This document shows, one piece after another, positions 1 to 8,277 of a stretch of 15,000 nt of DNA (positions within the stretch are counted from its first letter, which is position 1; every line of letters starts with the position of its first letter). Below the pieces are notes generated by a model. The model did no database searches and had not been told where the DNA came from. It saw only the letters and a program-made list of their open reading frames with translations. A program made the translations under genes and the position numbers. The stretch lies in the NCBI RefSeq assembly GCF_964340395.1, contig NC_135570.1:16905322-16920321 (forward strand), given 5' to 3'. This DNA is from Glandiceps talaboti. Lineage: Eukaryota; Hemichordata; Enteropneusta; Spengelidae.

Positions 1-65
1 AGCGTGAAACTCGGAGTAACAACTAAGCACCTCAAGTTCCAACCAACGTACTTTGATAATTCCCG

Positions 66-120
66 CGCTGCTTACACAAGCATCGAGCACTCTCTTCTAC
101 GAGATTGATACTATTCACTA
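66..120 (+). mobile_element. Diverged tail copy of the hammerhead-bearing repeat family
   Basis: This stretch shares GCATCGAGCACT, then CTACG five bases later, with the monomer tail at 5625-5690 (minus strand). It shares AGATTGATACT with the other tail at 5490-5500. As in those copies, the tail runs directly into an A/T microsatellite (here TTATA units). No hammerhead core is visible upstream, so this is a tail fragment or a truncated or diverged copy. Direct observation: shared blocks and shared position next to a microsatellite. Inference: common descent. Confidence 0.5.
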
Positions 121-180
121 TTATATTATATTATATTATATTATATTATATTATATTATATTATATTATATTATATTATA
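121..180. repeat. (TTATA)12 pentanucleotide microsatellite
   Basis: Twelve uninterrupted copies of TTATA. The short open frame across it (53-253) is translated repeat and is not a gene. It follows the tail-like sequence at 66-120 and probably derives from that element's A/T tail. Confidence 0.97.
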
Positions 181-182
181 TA

Positions 183-1314
183 TCGGATTAGTGGAACCAA
201 TGTCAAAGTGGTTGCGATGGGCATATATTAGACAAGCATGGCTGGTCTGTTAGTTGTGAGGGTAGGGAGGGTAGAGATAATACTTGCTGACGTTGTTTTC
301 TTTTTCATTCATTCACTTACTTAGAGTACATACGAGAGTCATGGTAGACTTAGCCAATACAATGATAACCAAATTACAAGAGTGTCGCTTCATTCAAGTT
401 CGTGGGTATTTGTCCCTTAATATTATAACCGTACGATCAAGACGTTTTGTTCTGTTCCGTTCAAGCGGTTCTGCTCGTATACTTTTTCTGAAAGGCCATG
501 ACTGAGTGGCAGCCAGTCTTATTGTTTATGCATATGATACTCGAAAAGCGTGAGAATAAACATACTACTGACACTTTTCAGAATCCGCCCAGACGTGCTG
601 CCAGACACGTGTCAATTGTATGGTGAGGGATTCCTTCGTGTTGTACTATGCCCGGTTACTTGGACGGTATCGCATAGTGTTAGACACACTGTTACCAACA
701 TCCACCGTACCCGTACCCTCCAGCTACAAGTATAGACACTGCTACTTTCCAATGTACAAATTTCACAGGTTTTATCCCTCTGGCTAGCTAGCTAACTTTG
801 TCTCTGGTGACACGCGTGGCCCAGTCACGGGTACAACAACAGTCGGTATGAGTCTAATTAAGAGTATTCGCCCTGTCAACAAAGCCAACACACGTTGTGG
901 CCTTGGGAAAATGACTTAAGTCATTGTTACTAGCAACCAACGATTCTAGAAAAAAAACAGTGTTGCCAGATCACATCGGAAAGTGTTAGTCGCATCTGTC
1001 TCATGAAATCCAATTTCAGATTTAATTTTTGTGTGCATGGTGCACTGATGAATGACATTTGTGGAGTGTCAGGATAAACCGAGAAATACACCTATCCATA
1101 TATAACAAGTATGAAGTAAATATTTCAAATTCGGTGTTATAGACGTCGACATTATTCAATTGCACCGGAGGCCAGAAAACCACATGTCTTATAATACATG
1201 GATAATGTGTAATCTTTATATCCTAATTTCAGTAGATTGATCAAATACCTAAAAATAGCATGTCTTCCAGTTTTATAGGTGTTTAACGTAGTCACAGTTG
1301 TCTATGCACATCGA
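183..1314. other. Unique intergenic or intronic DNA, no gene seen
   Basis: Open frames are at most about 70 codons with no recognisable protein features. I see no tRNA, transposon end or tandem array. The only regular structure noted is a perfect 16-bp palindrome at 910-925. Confidence 0.6.
910..925. repeat. Perfect 16-bp palindrome AATGACTTAAGTCATT
   Basis: Both halves match exactly and symmetry ends at the next base on each side. The core TGACTTAAGTCA contains two inverted TGAC half-sites of the bZIP type. It may be a homodimer binding site or chance; there is no supporting context. Confidence 0.5.
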
Positions 1315-1430
1315 GCCTGGTGCCAGAAGTAACCACAGAGGACAGCTTGGTCTATGCCGTGAGAAGTAACCAAAGCAGAGGAGAGCCTATCTAAGCCCTG
1401 GTATCAGAAGTAACTAAAGAGCCTAAACCC
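1315..1430 (+). repeat. Degenerate tandem triplication, about 40-bp unit
   Basis: Three diverged copies begin near 1315, 1356 and 1395. Each starts with GCC and carries AGAAGTAAC followed by an A-rich CAGAGG- or AAGAG-like block; the first and third open with a GCC-TGGT-type block. Copies differ by small indels. It is not coding. Confidence 0.4.
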
Positions 1431-1498
1431 TGCTGCAAGAATAAAACTCATAAGAACGAAGTGAATGTGAAGCCCAATGGTTAAAGATGACCTATTTA

Positions 1499-1516
1499 CC
1501 CCCCCCCCCCCCCCCC
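1499..1516. repeat. Poly-C run of 18
   Basis: Eighteen consecutive C residues. Such a run is prone to length error in sequencing and can form i-motif or G-quadruplex structures. The overlapping short open frame (1477-1692) is an artefact of it. Confidence 0.95.
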
Positions 1517-2173
1517 ATATACCATCCATACATCATACTCTCTCGATATACATATTTCTAACTATAAATTATGTATATGGCGTAGAGTGGGTCAGTTATC
1601 ACAGTGTCAATGGTGGTTATGAGAAACGTATGCAGATATATGAAGTTGGTTGGTTTGCAAGTCTTTTCTTGATACAAGTTACAGGGATATAGCCTAGACT
1701 GACACAACAGCCTTGCGAGATCAGAATGGGAAGTCTCGTAATCTTCAAATGTTTGAGTTTGGTATTCACTGTTAGCGGAAAATGTTGTCCTCAATTATTT
1801 CCCAGGTACTCGTAGTCCCCGAAGGCTTACGAATTCAGCCGACAGTTTGGAACTTACTAACTCCGGGTATCATTTCCCACCAAAGAACACAGTTGCTTTT
1901 AAACATACAAAACATTGTAATCAAAAAAAGAAGGAAGAAATGATGGCGACTTAATCAAGTGTAAATATCTCCCCATTGCGTAGTATTTGATGATTTCTTA
2001 ATATTATTGTTTTATAATTCGAGGAAAGTCATGACAGTTTTGATTGTCACTAAATCTAGTCACTCAGATATGTATTACTGTGACTTGGGTGTAAATGGTA
2101 TATCTACAATCAAAGTCTCACAATATTGTTATATATTGCATGTTTATAGCACAAATGTATGAGTGTAGTAGTG
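1517..2173. other. Unique AT-rich DNA, no gene seen
   Basis: The longest open frame (1558-1794, minus) has no recognisable features. No repeat or RNA gene was recognised up to the outer end of the large inverted repeat. Confidence 0.6.
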
Positions 2174-2244
2174 CTGCACCAGGCCTGGGGCCGGCATTTC
2201 TGACGTCAACCGCAACCGGAAAATAACCAACATAATATATATGT

Positions 2245-2642
2245 CAAACTCTTCGTTAGAGTCTCGGGAATATGGAAAACCATGATGACAGAGCCAAAGA
2301 TTATTACAAATTAAGTTAGAGCACAATATGTAACATGGTGTAGGAAGACTCAGACCAACATTTGTTGGGATAAAATAAAAATACTATGTGTTGTGTTTGT
2401 GGATCATATTAAATTTTTAATGTGTTTAGGTTGAACAATATATATTTTTGTATGTGATAGATATTAGCCGGCACATAGAAACCATTTCCTCTCAAAATAT
2501 ATGCGTGTTACCATGGAAACGGACATCTTTTGAACCAAAATCACATTTTGTTTTCCTGAAGTTCAGCAATGGAAACCTGGAGAGTCACTTAATGTTTTGC
2601 AGGACACCTTTTTTCTGACAATAATGTAAGTTTTCTATATAT
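2245..2642 (+). repeat. Left arm, outer module
   Basis: This module begins with the hairpin motif CAAACTCTTCGTTAGAGTCT, in which ACTCT and AGAGT pair around TCGTT. It ends just before the next copy of that motif. Its close inverted partner is 5012-5405; for example GTTACCATGGAAAC at 2507-2520 recurs inverted at 5135-5148. It is non-coding. Confidence 0.85.
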
Positions 2643-3056
2643 CAAACTCTTTGTTAGAGTCTAACAAATAAGGAAATATATGATGACAGACCTGGAGACT
2701 AAAACAAAGAAAGTTGCATCATTTTTTGTAATATGTTGCAGGAAGACTAAGACCAACATTTGTCCGGGTAACATACCGATACTATGTGTTTGGTTCGTAT
2801 ATCATGTTAACGATTTAATGTGTTTAGCTTAAAGATTTATATATTTTGTGTGTGATAGGTATCAGCCGTCACACAAGATCCATTCTTCCAAGAAAATATG
2901 CATGTTATCATGGCATCGGCCATCTTTTGAGCCAAAACCACATTTCGTCTTCCTGTAGTTCAGCAATGGAAACCTGGAGAATCACATAATGTTTTGAAGG
3001 ACAGATTTATCCTGATAATAAAGTAAGTAAAATATATCAAACTCTTGTTAGAGTCT
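2643..3056 (+). repeat. Left arm, inner module with closing hairpin
   Basis: It begins with CAAACTCTTTGTTAGAGTCT (2643-2662) and closes with a further hairpin copy at 3038-3056 that is one base shorter. It is a diverged direct repeat of 2245-2642 and a closer inverted match of 4585-5012. Shared blocks include ATATATGATGACAGACCTGG and GGAAGACTAAGACCAACAT. Confidence 0.85.
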
Positions 3057-4565
3057 GACAATGTGATTGTTGCTGTGGTCTTAGCTACTAGGTATATATG
3101 TATCAATATTGTTTAATATTTGTCTACATCCCTATCCACCCCTAGTTGTTATCTATGTATTGGACACCATTGGTCCACTGTTGCTATGGGTGGAGTCTTT
3201 CTTTTCTCTTTCTTACTAGTATAAGCATGATCGAATGTTTGTCCAGTGTGATAATCTCCCAGCAGATGAGAGATACAGCAAACTGTTAATGTAAGTGATC
3301 TCTCACCAATTATAAATTTAGGAATGTTTTAATTTAGATAAGTTGAGAAGAATAGACAAGGCGTCTTTATTTAGTCAATAAAGAAAAGAGAGAATTACAT
3401 ACAGCCTCAGACTGCTAGTGGTCTGAGATATAGCTGAGAGCGAAGTAACCAGGGAAAGAAAAAGAAATAGTTTTAAAACTCAATGAGTGAATTGATCAAT
3501 ATCACACAAAATAAGTTATATTGCACCACAAAAATTGATCATTCAATTGATTAATAAATCAACCAATCAATCAATCAACCAATCAATCAATCAACCAACC
3601 AACCAACCAACCAACCGATCGATCGCTCGACATTTCAGTTACATGCTTGCTGCCCCCTGTGCTTTTATCAAATATCTTTATACATTTGCCTACCCAACAA
3701 TGCTGTTATCTTTGCAGAATATCCTGGTATGTGTCTGTTGCTAAGGGGGCGTGGTCACTGTTGCTAGAGACAGTGCAGATTGACACCTCTAGAAACATCC
3801 ACACCAATAATTCAGTCCCATCTACCTACTAGTTTTGAAGATACACATTTTGGTAAAATTGTACCTTGTTTGCCCTAATTTGCTAATTTGTTAATTTCCA
3901 TTTTACTAATGGGATATTCATGTCTTCATTTCCAAGGTCTGTACCCTCGAAACATCTCCATCATATTTCGGCCCATATTTCTAGTAGTTTCGGAATCTGA
4001 ATTTTCATGTCAGTGATAGAATCGTCATAGAAACATGTTTTGTGTATACATGATAAATCAAATCAAATAGATTTTTGGGTCTGCACCAAAATATCAGCAC
4101 CTCAATGGCGATAATGAATTCAATCTGTGTCTGTACTGTTTACTGATAATATAAACAACTGATGTTCAATGTCTAATTATTGGTATTTTAACAATTTCCA
4201 GTTAATATATTGTTGTTATCTGATAACAAACATAAAGTAAATCCAGTTACAACTACATGTATTACATTTTTACAAGAATTAAACTTGCCACTACACTGTC
4301 TACAGATAACATTGACCACTAATTAACAGGTGCAATATCTTTTATAAATGGTCAATTTTAGTGAATATATATTTGGCTATAATTATGATGAACAACATGT
4401 CATAGTTGCCCTGCCCCTAGTGCAGGTTTAAGTTTTGCAACACCCTGAATAATGTCAGCTCAAAGTGAAGGAAACTCACAGTCTATTTGTAATTTGAACT
4501 GTCATTTAACTTTTTTTGTAACAGTTGTAAAGTTAAGTCTAACATCATGCATTACATCATTCCTT
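3057..4565. other. Spacer between the inverted arms, no gene seen
   Basis: About 1.5 kb of AT-rich sequence with no coherent coding frame. It contains a tetranucleotide repeat (3556-3626) and a small hairpin at 3756-3775 (CACTGT pairing with ACAGTG across eight bases). I saw no inverted similarity between its two ends, so the palindrome stops at the innermost hairpin motifs. Confidence 0.6.
3556..3626. repeat. Tetranucleotide repeat (AATC/AACC)n, then GATC units
   Basis: Alternating AATC and AACC four-base units give way to an AACC run and then to GATCGATCGCTCG. The overlapping frame 3535-3744 (rich in N, Q and S) is translated repeat, not a gene. Confidence 0.9.
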
Positions 4566-5012
4566 AGACTCAAACGAAGAGTTTGATTTATATGGTGACC
4601 TTATTATTGTCAGATTGTAGTTGATTACGAACTTAGAAAATTGTCTGGTTTCTATTGTGGCACGTGACATGCAAGGAACAACGATGTGGAATTTTGCTAA
4701 TTTGCAGGAAGACGAAATGGGCTTTGCTCAAAACATGACCGTTGTTATGGTATCATGCATCTTCTGAGGGAGGAATGATTCATATGTGCTGGTTGATACC
4801 TATCACACAGAAAAATATATTGAACCAAAACACATTACATCATTAACATGATACACAGACCAAACACATAGTACCTGTATGTTACCCGAACAGATGTTGG
4901 TCTTAGTCTTCCTGCAACATATTACAAAAAAAGTGTTGTAACTTTCTTTGTATTAGTCTCCAGGTCTGTCATCATATATTTCCTTATTTGTTAGACTCTA
5001 ACAAAGAGTTTG
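4566..5012 (-). repeat. Right arm, inner module (inverted)
   Basis: It is bounded by hairpin motifs at 4566-4585 (AGACTCAAACGAAGAGTTTG) and 4993-5012 (AGACTCTAACAAAGAGTTTG). Its reverse complement aligns with 2643-3056 and matches well over the half nearest 5012. The part nearest 4566 is diverged and somewhat longer. In the 4566 hairpin both stem sides are altered (GACTC with GAGTT/GAGTC-type pairing), so pairing is kept. Confidence 0.85.
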
Positions 5013-5403
5013 ATATATAGAAACCTTACATTATTGTCAGGATAAAGGGTGTCCTGCAAAACATTACGCGACACTCCAGGTTTCCATTGCTGAACTACAA
5101 GAAACAAAATGTGATTTTGGCTCAAAAGATGACCGTTTCCATGGTAACACGCATATATTTTGTGAGGAAATGGTTTCTACGTGCCGGCTAATACCTATCA
5201 CACACAGAAATATATACATGTTCAACCTAAACACATTACAATTTTAATATGATCCACAAACCCAGCACATAGTATCTTTTTTTTTATCCAAACAAATCTT
5301 AGTTTTCTACACTATGTTACATATCGTGTTCTAACTTAATTTGTAATAATTGTTGGCTCTGTCATCATGGATTTCCATATTCCTGAGACTCTAAGGAAGT
5401 GTT

Positions 5404-5405
<2 letters not shown>
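5013..5405 (-). repeat. Right arm, outer module (inverted)
   Basis: The reverse complement aligns closely with 2245-2642. Over the stretch matching 2461-2580 I count only a handful of mismatches in about 120 bases. The hairpin motif at its outer edge (5386-5405) is decayed. An AT tract starts at once beyond it, exactly where the left arm has its short AT stretch (2231-2244). Confidence 0.85.

Positions 5406-5458
<53 letters not shown>
5406..5458. repeat. (TA)n microsatellite 1
   Basis: A pure TA dinucleotide tract between the right-arm module and the first tail copy. It corresponds to the short native AT stretch of the left arm and has been expanded or fused with an inserted tail. Confidence 0.95.

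Positions 5459-5779
<321 letters not shown>

Positions 5780-5813
<34 letters not shown>
5780..5813. repeat. (AT)n microsatellite 3
   Basis: An AT tract of about 34 bp joining the tail of monomer A to the ribozyme end of monomer B. Its position shows that the AT tract is part of the repeating unit. Confidence 0.95.
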
Positions 5814-5815
<2 letters not shown>

Positions 5816-5864
5816 CTCGGTGAGTATCAATCTGCTATAAGACAGTGCTCTATACCGCAGTGGC

Positions 5865-5880
5865 ATATATATATATATAT
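5865..5880. repeat. Short AT run inside monomer A
   Basis: Sixteen bases of AT replace the GCGCTCTGCGT region found at the same place in monomer B, so the ACATATAC stretch has expanded locally. Confidence 0.85.
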
Positions 5881-5915
5881 ATGTTGAGGGTAGAAGAAAA
5901 TCAAGTCGGGTTTTT

Positions 5916-5961
5916 CGTCTCTACAAGCCTGTTTCGTGAGTAAATCACTCGTCAGGAGATG
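5916..5961 (-). ncRNA. Type I hammerhead ribozyme, copy 2
   Basis: It is identical to copy 1 over its full length, 191 bp away, so every catalytic-core base is retained in both. Predicted cleavage on the minus strand is 3' of A17, between plus positions 5922 and 5921. Confidence 0.85.
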
Positions 5962-5970
5962 TTGATGTAC

Positions 5971-6216
<246 letters not shown>

Positions 6217-6269
6217 CTGCTCAACTAATAAAGATATTTATTTATTTATTTATTATTTCTTTAAAAAAA

Positions 6270-6305
6270 CGCCTTCCATGTTAAAAAAAAAGACATCTCA
6301 AGGCG
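6270..6305 (-). other. 3' hairpin of the CR1/L2-like element
   Basis: CGCCTT and AAGGCG pair over a loop that includes ATGT and ACAT, which can also pair, around an A-run. A 3' stem-loop beside the tail is the presumed recognition site for the element's own reverse transcriptase in this group. Confidence 0.6.
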
Positions 6306-6459
6306 CTGTACATTACAATCGTAAAATATACGTAAAAACTGAAAAACATGTGAAGGAAAAAAAATTAAACGAGAACAATTTAAAAATGCTAAAAATCAAA
6401 TTCTAAAAAAAAAGATATGTTAAAATACGACTAGCTCTGCTTTGCACAAATTGAACTTT

Positions 6460-7032
6460 CTAAAAAAGATGAGTTTTTAGACGAGACTTAAAAACATTCA
6501 AATTATTAACACAACGGAGTTCTTGTGGTAGCCTATTCCACAGCCATGCAGCACAAATAGCGAAAGATCTATCCCCATAAAACACGGTATTACCAATTAC
6601 AATCGGTTGATGCAAGCTAAGTGCACCCTCAGCAGTCAACCGAAGGGTGCGGCCAGGAGCACGAACGCTTACAAACTCCTTTAAGTAAACTGGCGCCATG
6701 TCATTTAAAACCTTATACCTTAAGCACAAAATTTTGAACTCCGATCGCTTTTGAACAGGAAGCCAATGTAAACTACGCAGTACTGGTTGGATATGGTCTG
6801 ATTTCTTAGTTTTTGAAACAAGACGTGCTGTAGAATTTTGAATGAGTTGTAATTTCTCGACTTGATAGTTCGTAAGGTCGAAGAGTAAGCTGTTACAGTA
6901 ATCAAGTCTAGCTGTGATGAAAGCGAGAACTAATTTTTCCGTTGAACTCTGATCAAGAAGGTTGCGAATTTTACCAATTCTCCATAAAGCAAACGATGCT
7001 GATTTACATAAATTTGCGACATGAGCTGACAT
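6460..7032 (-). pseudogene. ORF2 C-terminal remnant of CR1/L2-like reverse transcriptase
   Basis: A 190-codon open frame ending at a natural TAG. It carries blocks typical of the region after the reverse-transcriptase catalytic core: SASFALWRIGKIR (residues 11-23), ARLDYCNSLL (41-50), LQLIQNSTARLV (61-72), PVLRSLHWLPVQKRSEFKIL (83-102), GDRSF and LWNRLP (153-169), and FKSRLKTHLF at the C-terminus. The usual protein is several times longer, with an N-terminal endonuclease and the YxDD catalytic motif, both absent. The ATG at 7032 is only an internal Met: similarity continues upstream in another frame, so this is a fragment, not a gene start. The absence of stops over 190 codons suggests a fairly recent insertion. 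It is inactive on its own. Confidence 0.9.
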
Positions 7033-7044
7033 AGATGCTGACGC

Positions 7045-7190
7045 ATCCAGTGTGTAACACCAAGGTCATGAACTGTAGAAGATGAATGGACGCTGACTCC
7101 CCCCAACCTGCACATCACAGGCACGTGGCTGACCCCCATCACTAAACTTTTGAGGAGAATCTTACCACCTCAGTCTTACTGTCATTCTTA
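7045..7190 (-). pseudogene. Upstream, frame-shifted part of the same ORF2 remnant
   Basis: In a different minus-strand frame, LGGVSVHSSSTVHDLGV (about 7050-7110) is the block that normally comes just before the SMSAHV region of the downstream frame. The switch lies around 7040-7050 at a repeated CA dinucleotide, consistent with a 2-bp insertion. Further up, KNDSKTEVVRFSSK (about 7145-7190) is in yet another frame and is followed by TAG and TGA (7139-7144). So at least two frame breaks and in-frame stops disable the ORF. Confidence 0.7.
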
Positions 7191-7750
7191 CTTTAAGAAT
7201 ACGACACCGGGTGTAGCAGATGGTTTCCTGTGTACTGTTCCTTACATTAACAATATATTTTCATGTGTTGCAAATGCTAGGTTAACATCAAACTTTAAAT
7301 TCAAGCCGTTTATTAGCCGGCATTGTGTTTTAACGCATCAAGCTGTCGTTTAGTCTTACGATCATTATGTAGAGGGCGCTATTCACGTGATTGGTCAGAA
7401 TCGCGAGAAAAGTGACGTTGACGAAATTGCGTTTCGATTCATATGACTAAAAGAAAAGGAAACCAACATTAAAAGCAATAATTTAAGTCAAAATTATGTT
7501 TGTCCCACGCTACGGTTAGATGTTTTATTAAAAGAGATGTCTTGTGATAACTAAGGCAGGTTTACCAACTATTTTCCTAGTTCTGTTTATTTCTAAATGT
7601 ACACCCTTCAGTTATTTAGTTTGGTACCACAAGTTATCAAACACGTTCACGGTTGCCGTTCATCCACGCACGTTGCCATCTCACCAAATGCAACTAATTT
7701 AAGAAAATCAGATGTGAACAATTGTCTCCCGTAAGAATTTTTCTTCCTTT
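7191..7750. other. Unique DNA with a promoter-like patch
   Basis: No coding frame or repeat was recognised apart from the motif cluster at 7370-7424. The frame 7150-7353 is a shadow of the retrotransposon remnant and flank. Confidence 0.55.
7370..7424. promoter_or_regulatory. Cluster of promoter-type motifs
   Basis: Within about 55 bp lie TAGAGGGCGCT (matching the 3' half of the CTCF core), CACGTG (E-box, 7384-7389), ATTGG (inverted CCAAT box, 7389-7393), TCGCGAGA and TGACGT (CRE half-site type). The patch is richer in CpG than its surroundings. Such combinations occur in metazoan CpG-rich promoters, but no transcript, first exon or TATA box is evident, and the match to CTCF is only partial. 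Confidence 0.3.
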
Positions 7751-7891
7751 ACAGATACATTTTTAAGAACACGTGCTTAAAATTTCACGTGATTTGGGAT
7801 ATATAAAATGACAACAAAAGATTATTATTATCATTTGATGTATCCCAAATTATGTGAAATTTTAAGAAGGTGTTGTTTAAAATGTATCTGT
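7751..7891. mobile_element. MITE-like 141-bp imperfect palindrome
   Basis: Arms 7751-7814 and 7829-7891 are near-perfect reverse complements. Both outer ends read ACAGATACATTTT on their own strands, and shared inner blocks include TTAAAATTTCAC and TTTGGGATA. The loop is about 14 bp. If the element starts at CAGATAC, TTA flanks it on both sides, a 3-bp target duplication of the size used by PIF/Harbinger elements. Its size, lack of coding capacity and terminal inversion fit a MITE. The superfamily assignment is weak. Confidence 0.65.
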
Positions 7892-7913
7892 TAAGTTCGT
7901 TTTCTCACCGTTA

Positions 7914-8016
7914 ATTATACAGTGACTTCAAAACATACACTACATGAATTATGCAGTGACTTCAAATCATAAACTACATGAATTATGCTGTGACTTCAAA
8001 TCATAAACTACATGAA
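7914..8016 (+). repeat. Three 34-bp direct repeats
   Basis: GTGACTTCAAA followed by CATAAACTACATGAATTATGC-type sequence recurs at 34-bp intervals (7921, 7955, 7989), with two or three substitutions in the first copy. Unit length is close to the 35-bp minisatellite downstream but the sequence is unrelated. The frame 7978-8160 runs through it and is not a gene. Confidence 0.85.
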
Positions 8017-8277
8017 CGAGCTATATTGGAAACTTACGGTTTGTATCATGAAATAAAAGTTAAATGTATTATAATATTGCATAATGACTACATAAACAAA
8101 CTTCAAGGGACTCATGGACTGTGTGTTCATGCATTTGTATACAATGTAAATGAATTTTGAAGTTATCATTATTACGATATATTTCAATTACCGAAATCCA
8201 AACGTGAATCTATGTGAATCTTTTATCTTCTAATGTGATGTGAGGCAAGGTGAGAGAAGCCTTGGATGTTATTAATG
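8017..8277. other. Unique DNA leading into the minisatellite
   Basis: No gene is seen. At 8253-8271, AGAGAAGCC and ATGTTA flank a short unrelated insert and may be a decayed unit at the edge of the array. Confidence 0.5.

Larger units (their letters stand above)
5780..5970 (-). mobile_element. Retrozyme-like monomer A, 191 bp (minus strand)
   Basis: Read on the minus strand from 5970: GTACATCAACATCTC, the hammerhead (5961-5916), body, a short internal AT run (5865-5880), tail 5864-5814 and an AT tract (5780-5813). Monomer B follows at once in the same orientation. Start-to-start distance is exactly 191 bp, so the minus strand holds a tandem dimer with two ribozymes. A transcript through both would be predicted to release a 191-nt RNA. 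Its tail is the GCCACTGCGG type, unlike the GCATCGAGC type of monomer B. Confidence 0.75.
6233..7190 (-). mobile_element. 5'-truncated CR1/L2-like non-LTR retrotransposon
   Basis: On the minus strand this holds the C-terminal part of an ORF2-type protein (to 6460), an A/T-rich 3' UTR and a typical 3' end. That end has a hairpin with AAGGCG and CGCCTT stems (6270-6275 with 6300-6305) and then a short AAATA-type tail at 6233-6255. GTACAGCGCCTTGAG ahead of the tail is the pattern seen at the end of many CR1/L2-group elements. Coding similarity fades near 7190 with no endonuclease or catalytic reverse-transcriptase motif, so this is a 5'-truncated insertion. No clear target-site duplication was found. 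Confidence 0.85.

Noticed and set aside
1047-1090. Possible plus-strand hammerhead starting at CTGATGA
   Set aside because: TGACA and TGTCA could form stem II, but GATAAA follows in place of GAAA, and no U-H cleavage site with a stem I partner is seen.
3535-3744. 69-codon frame rich in N, Q and S
   Set aside because: It is produced by the AATC/AACC tetranucleotide repeat and continues into unique DNA with no recognisable features.
7978-8160. 60-codon frame after the 34-bp repeats
   Set aside because: It starts inside a direct repeat, has no recognisable motif, and its composition matches the surrounding AT-rich DNA.
8253-8271. Degenerate extra minisatellite unit before 8278
   Set aside because: Only AGAAGCC and ATGTTA match, and the rest is unrelated, so I did not extend the array.
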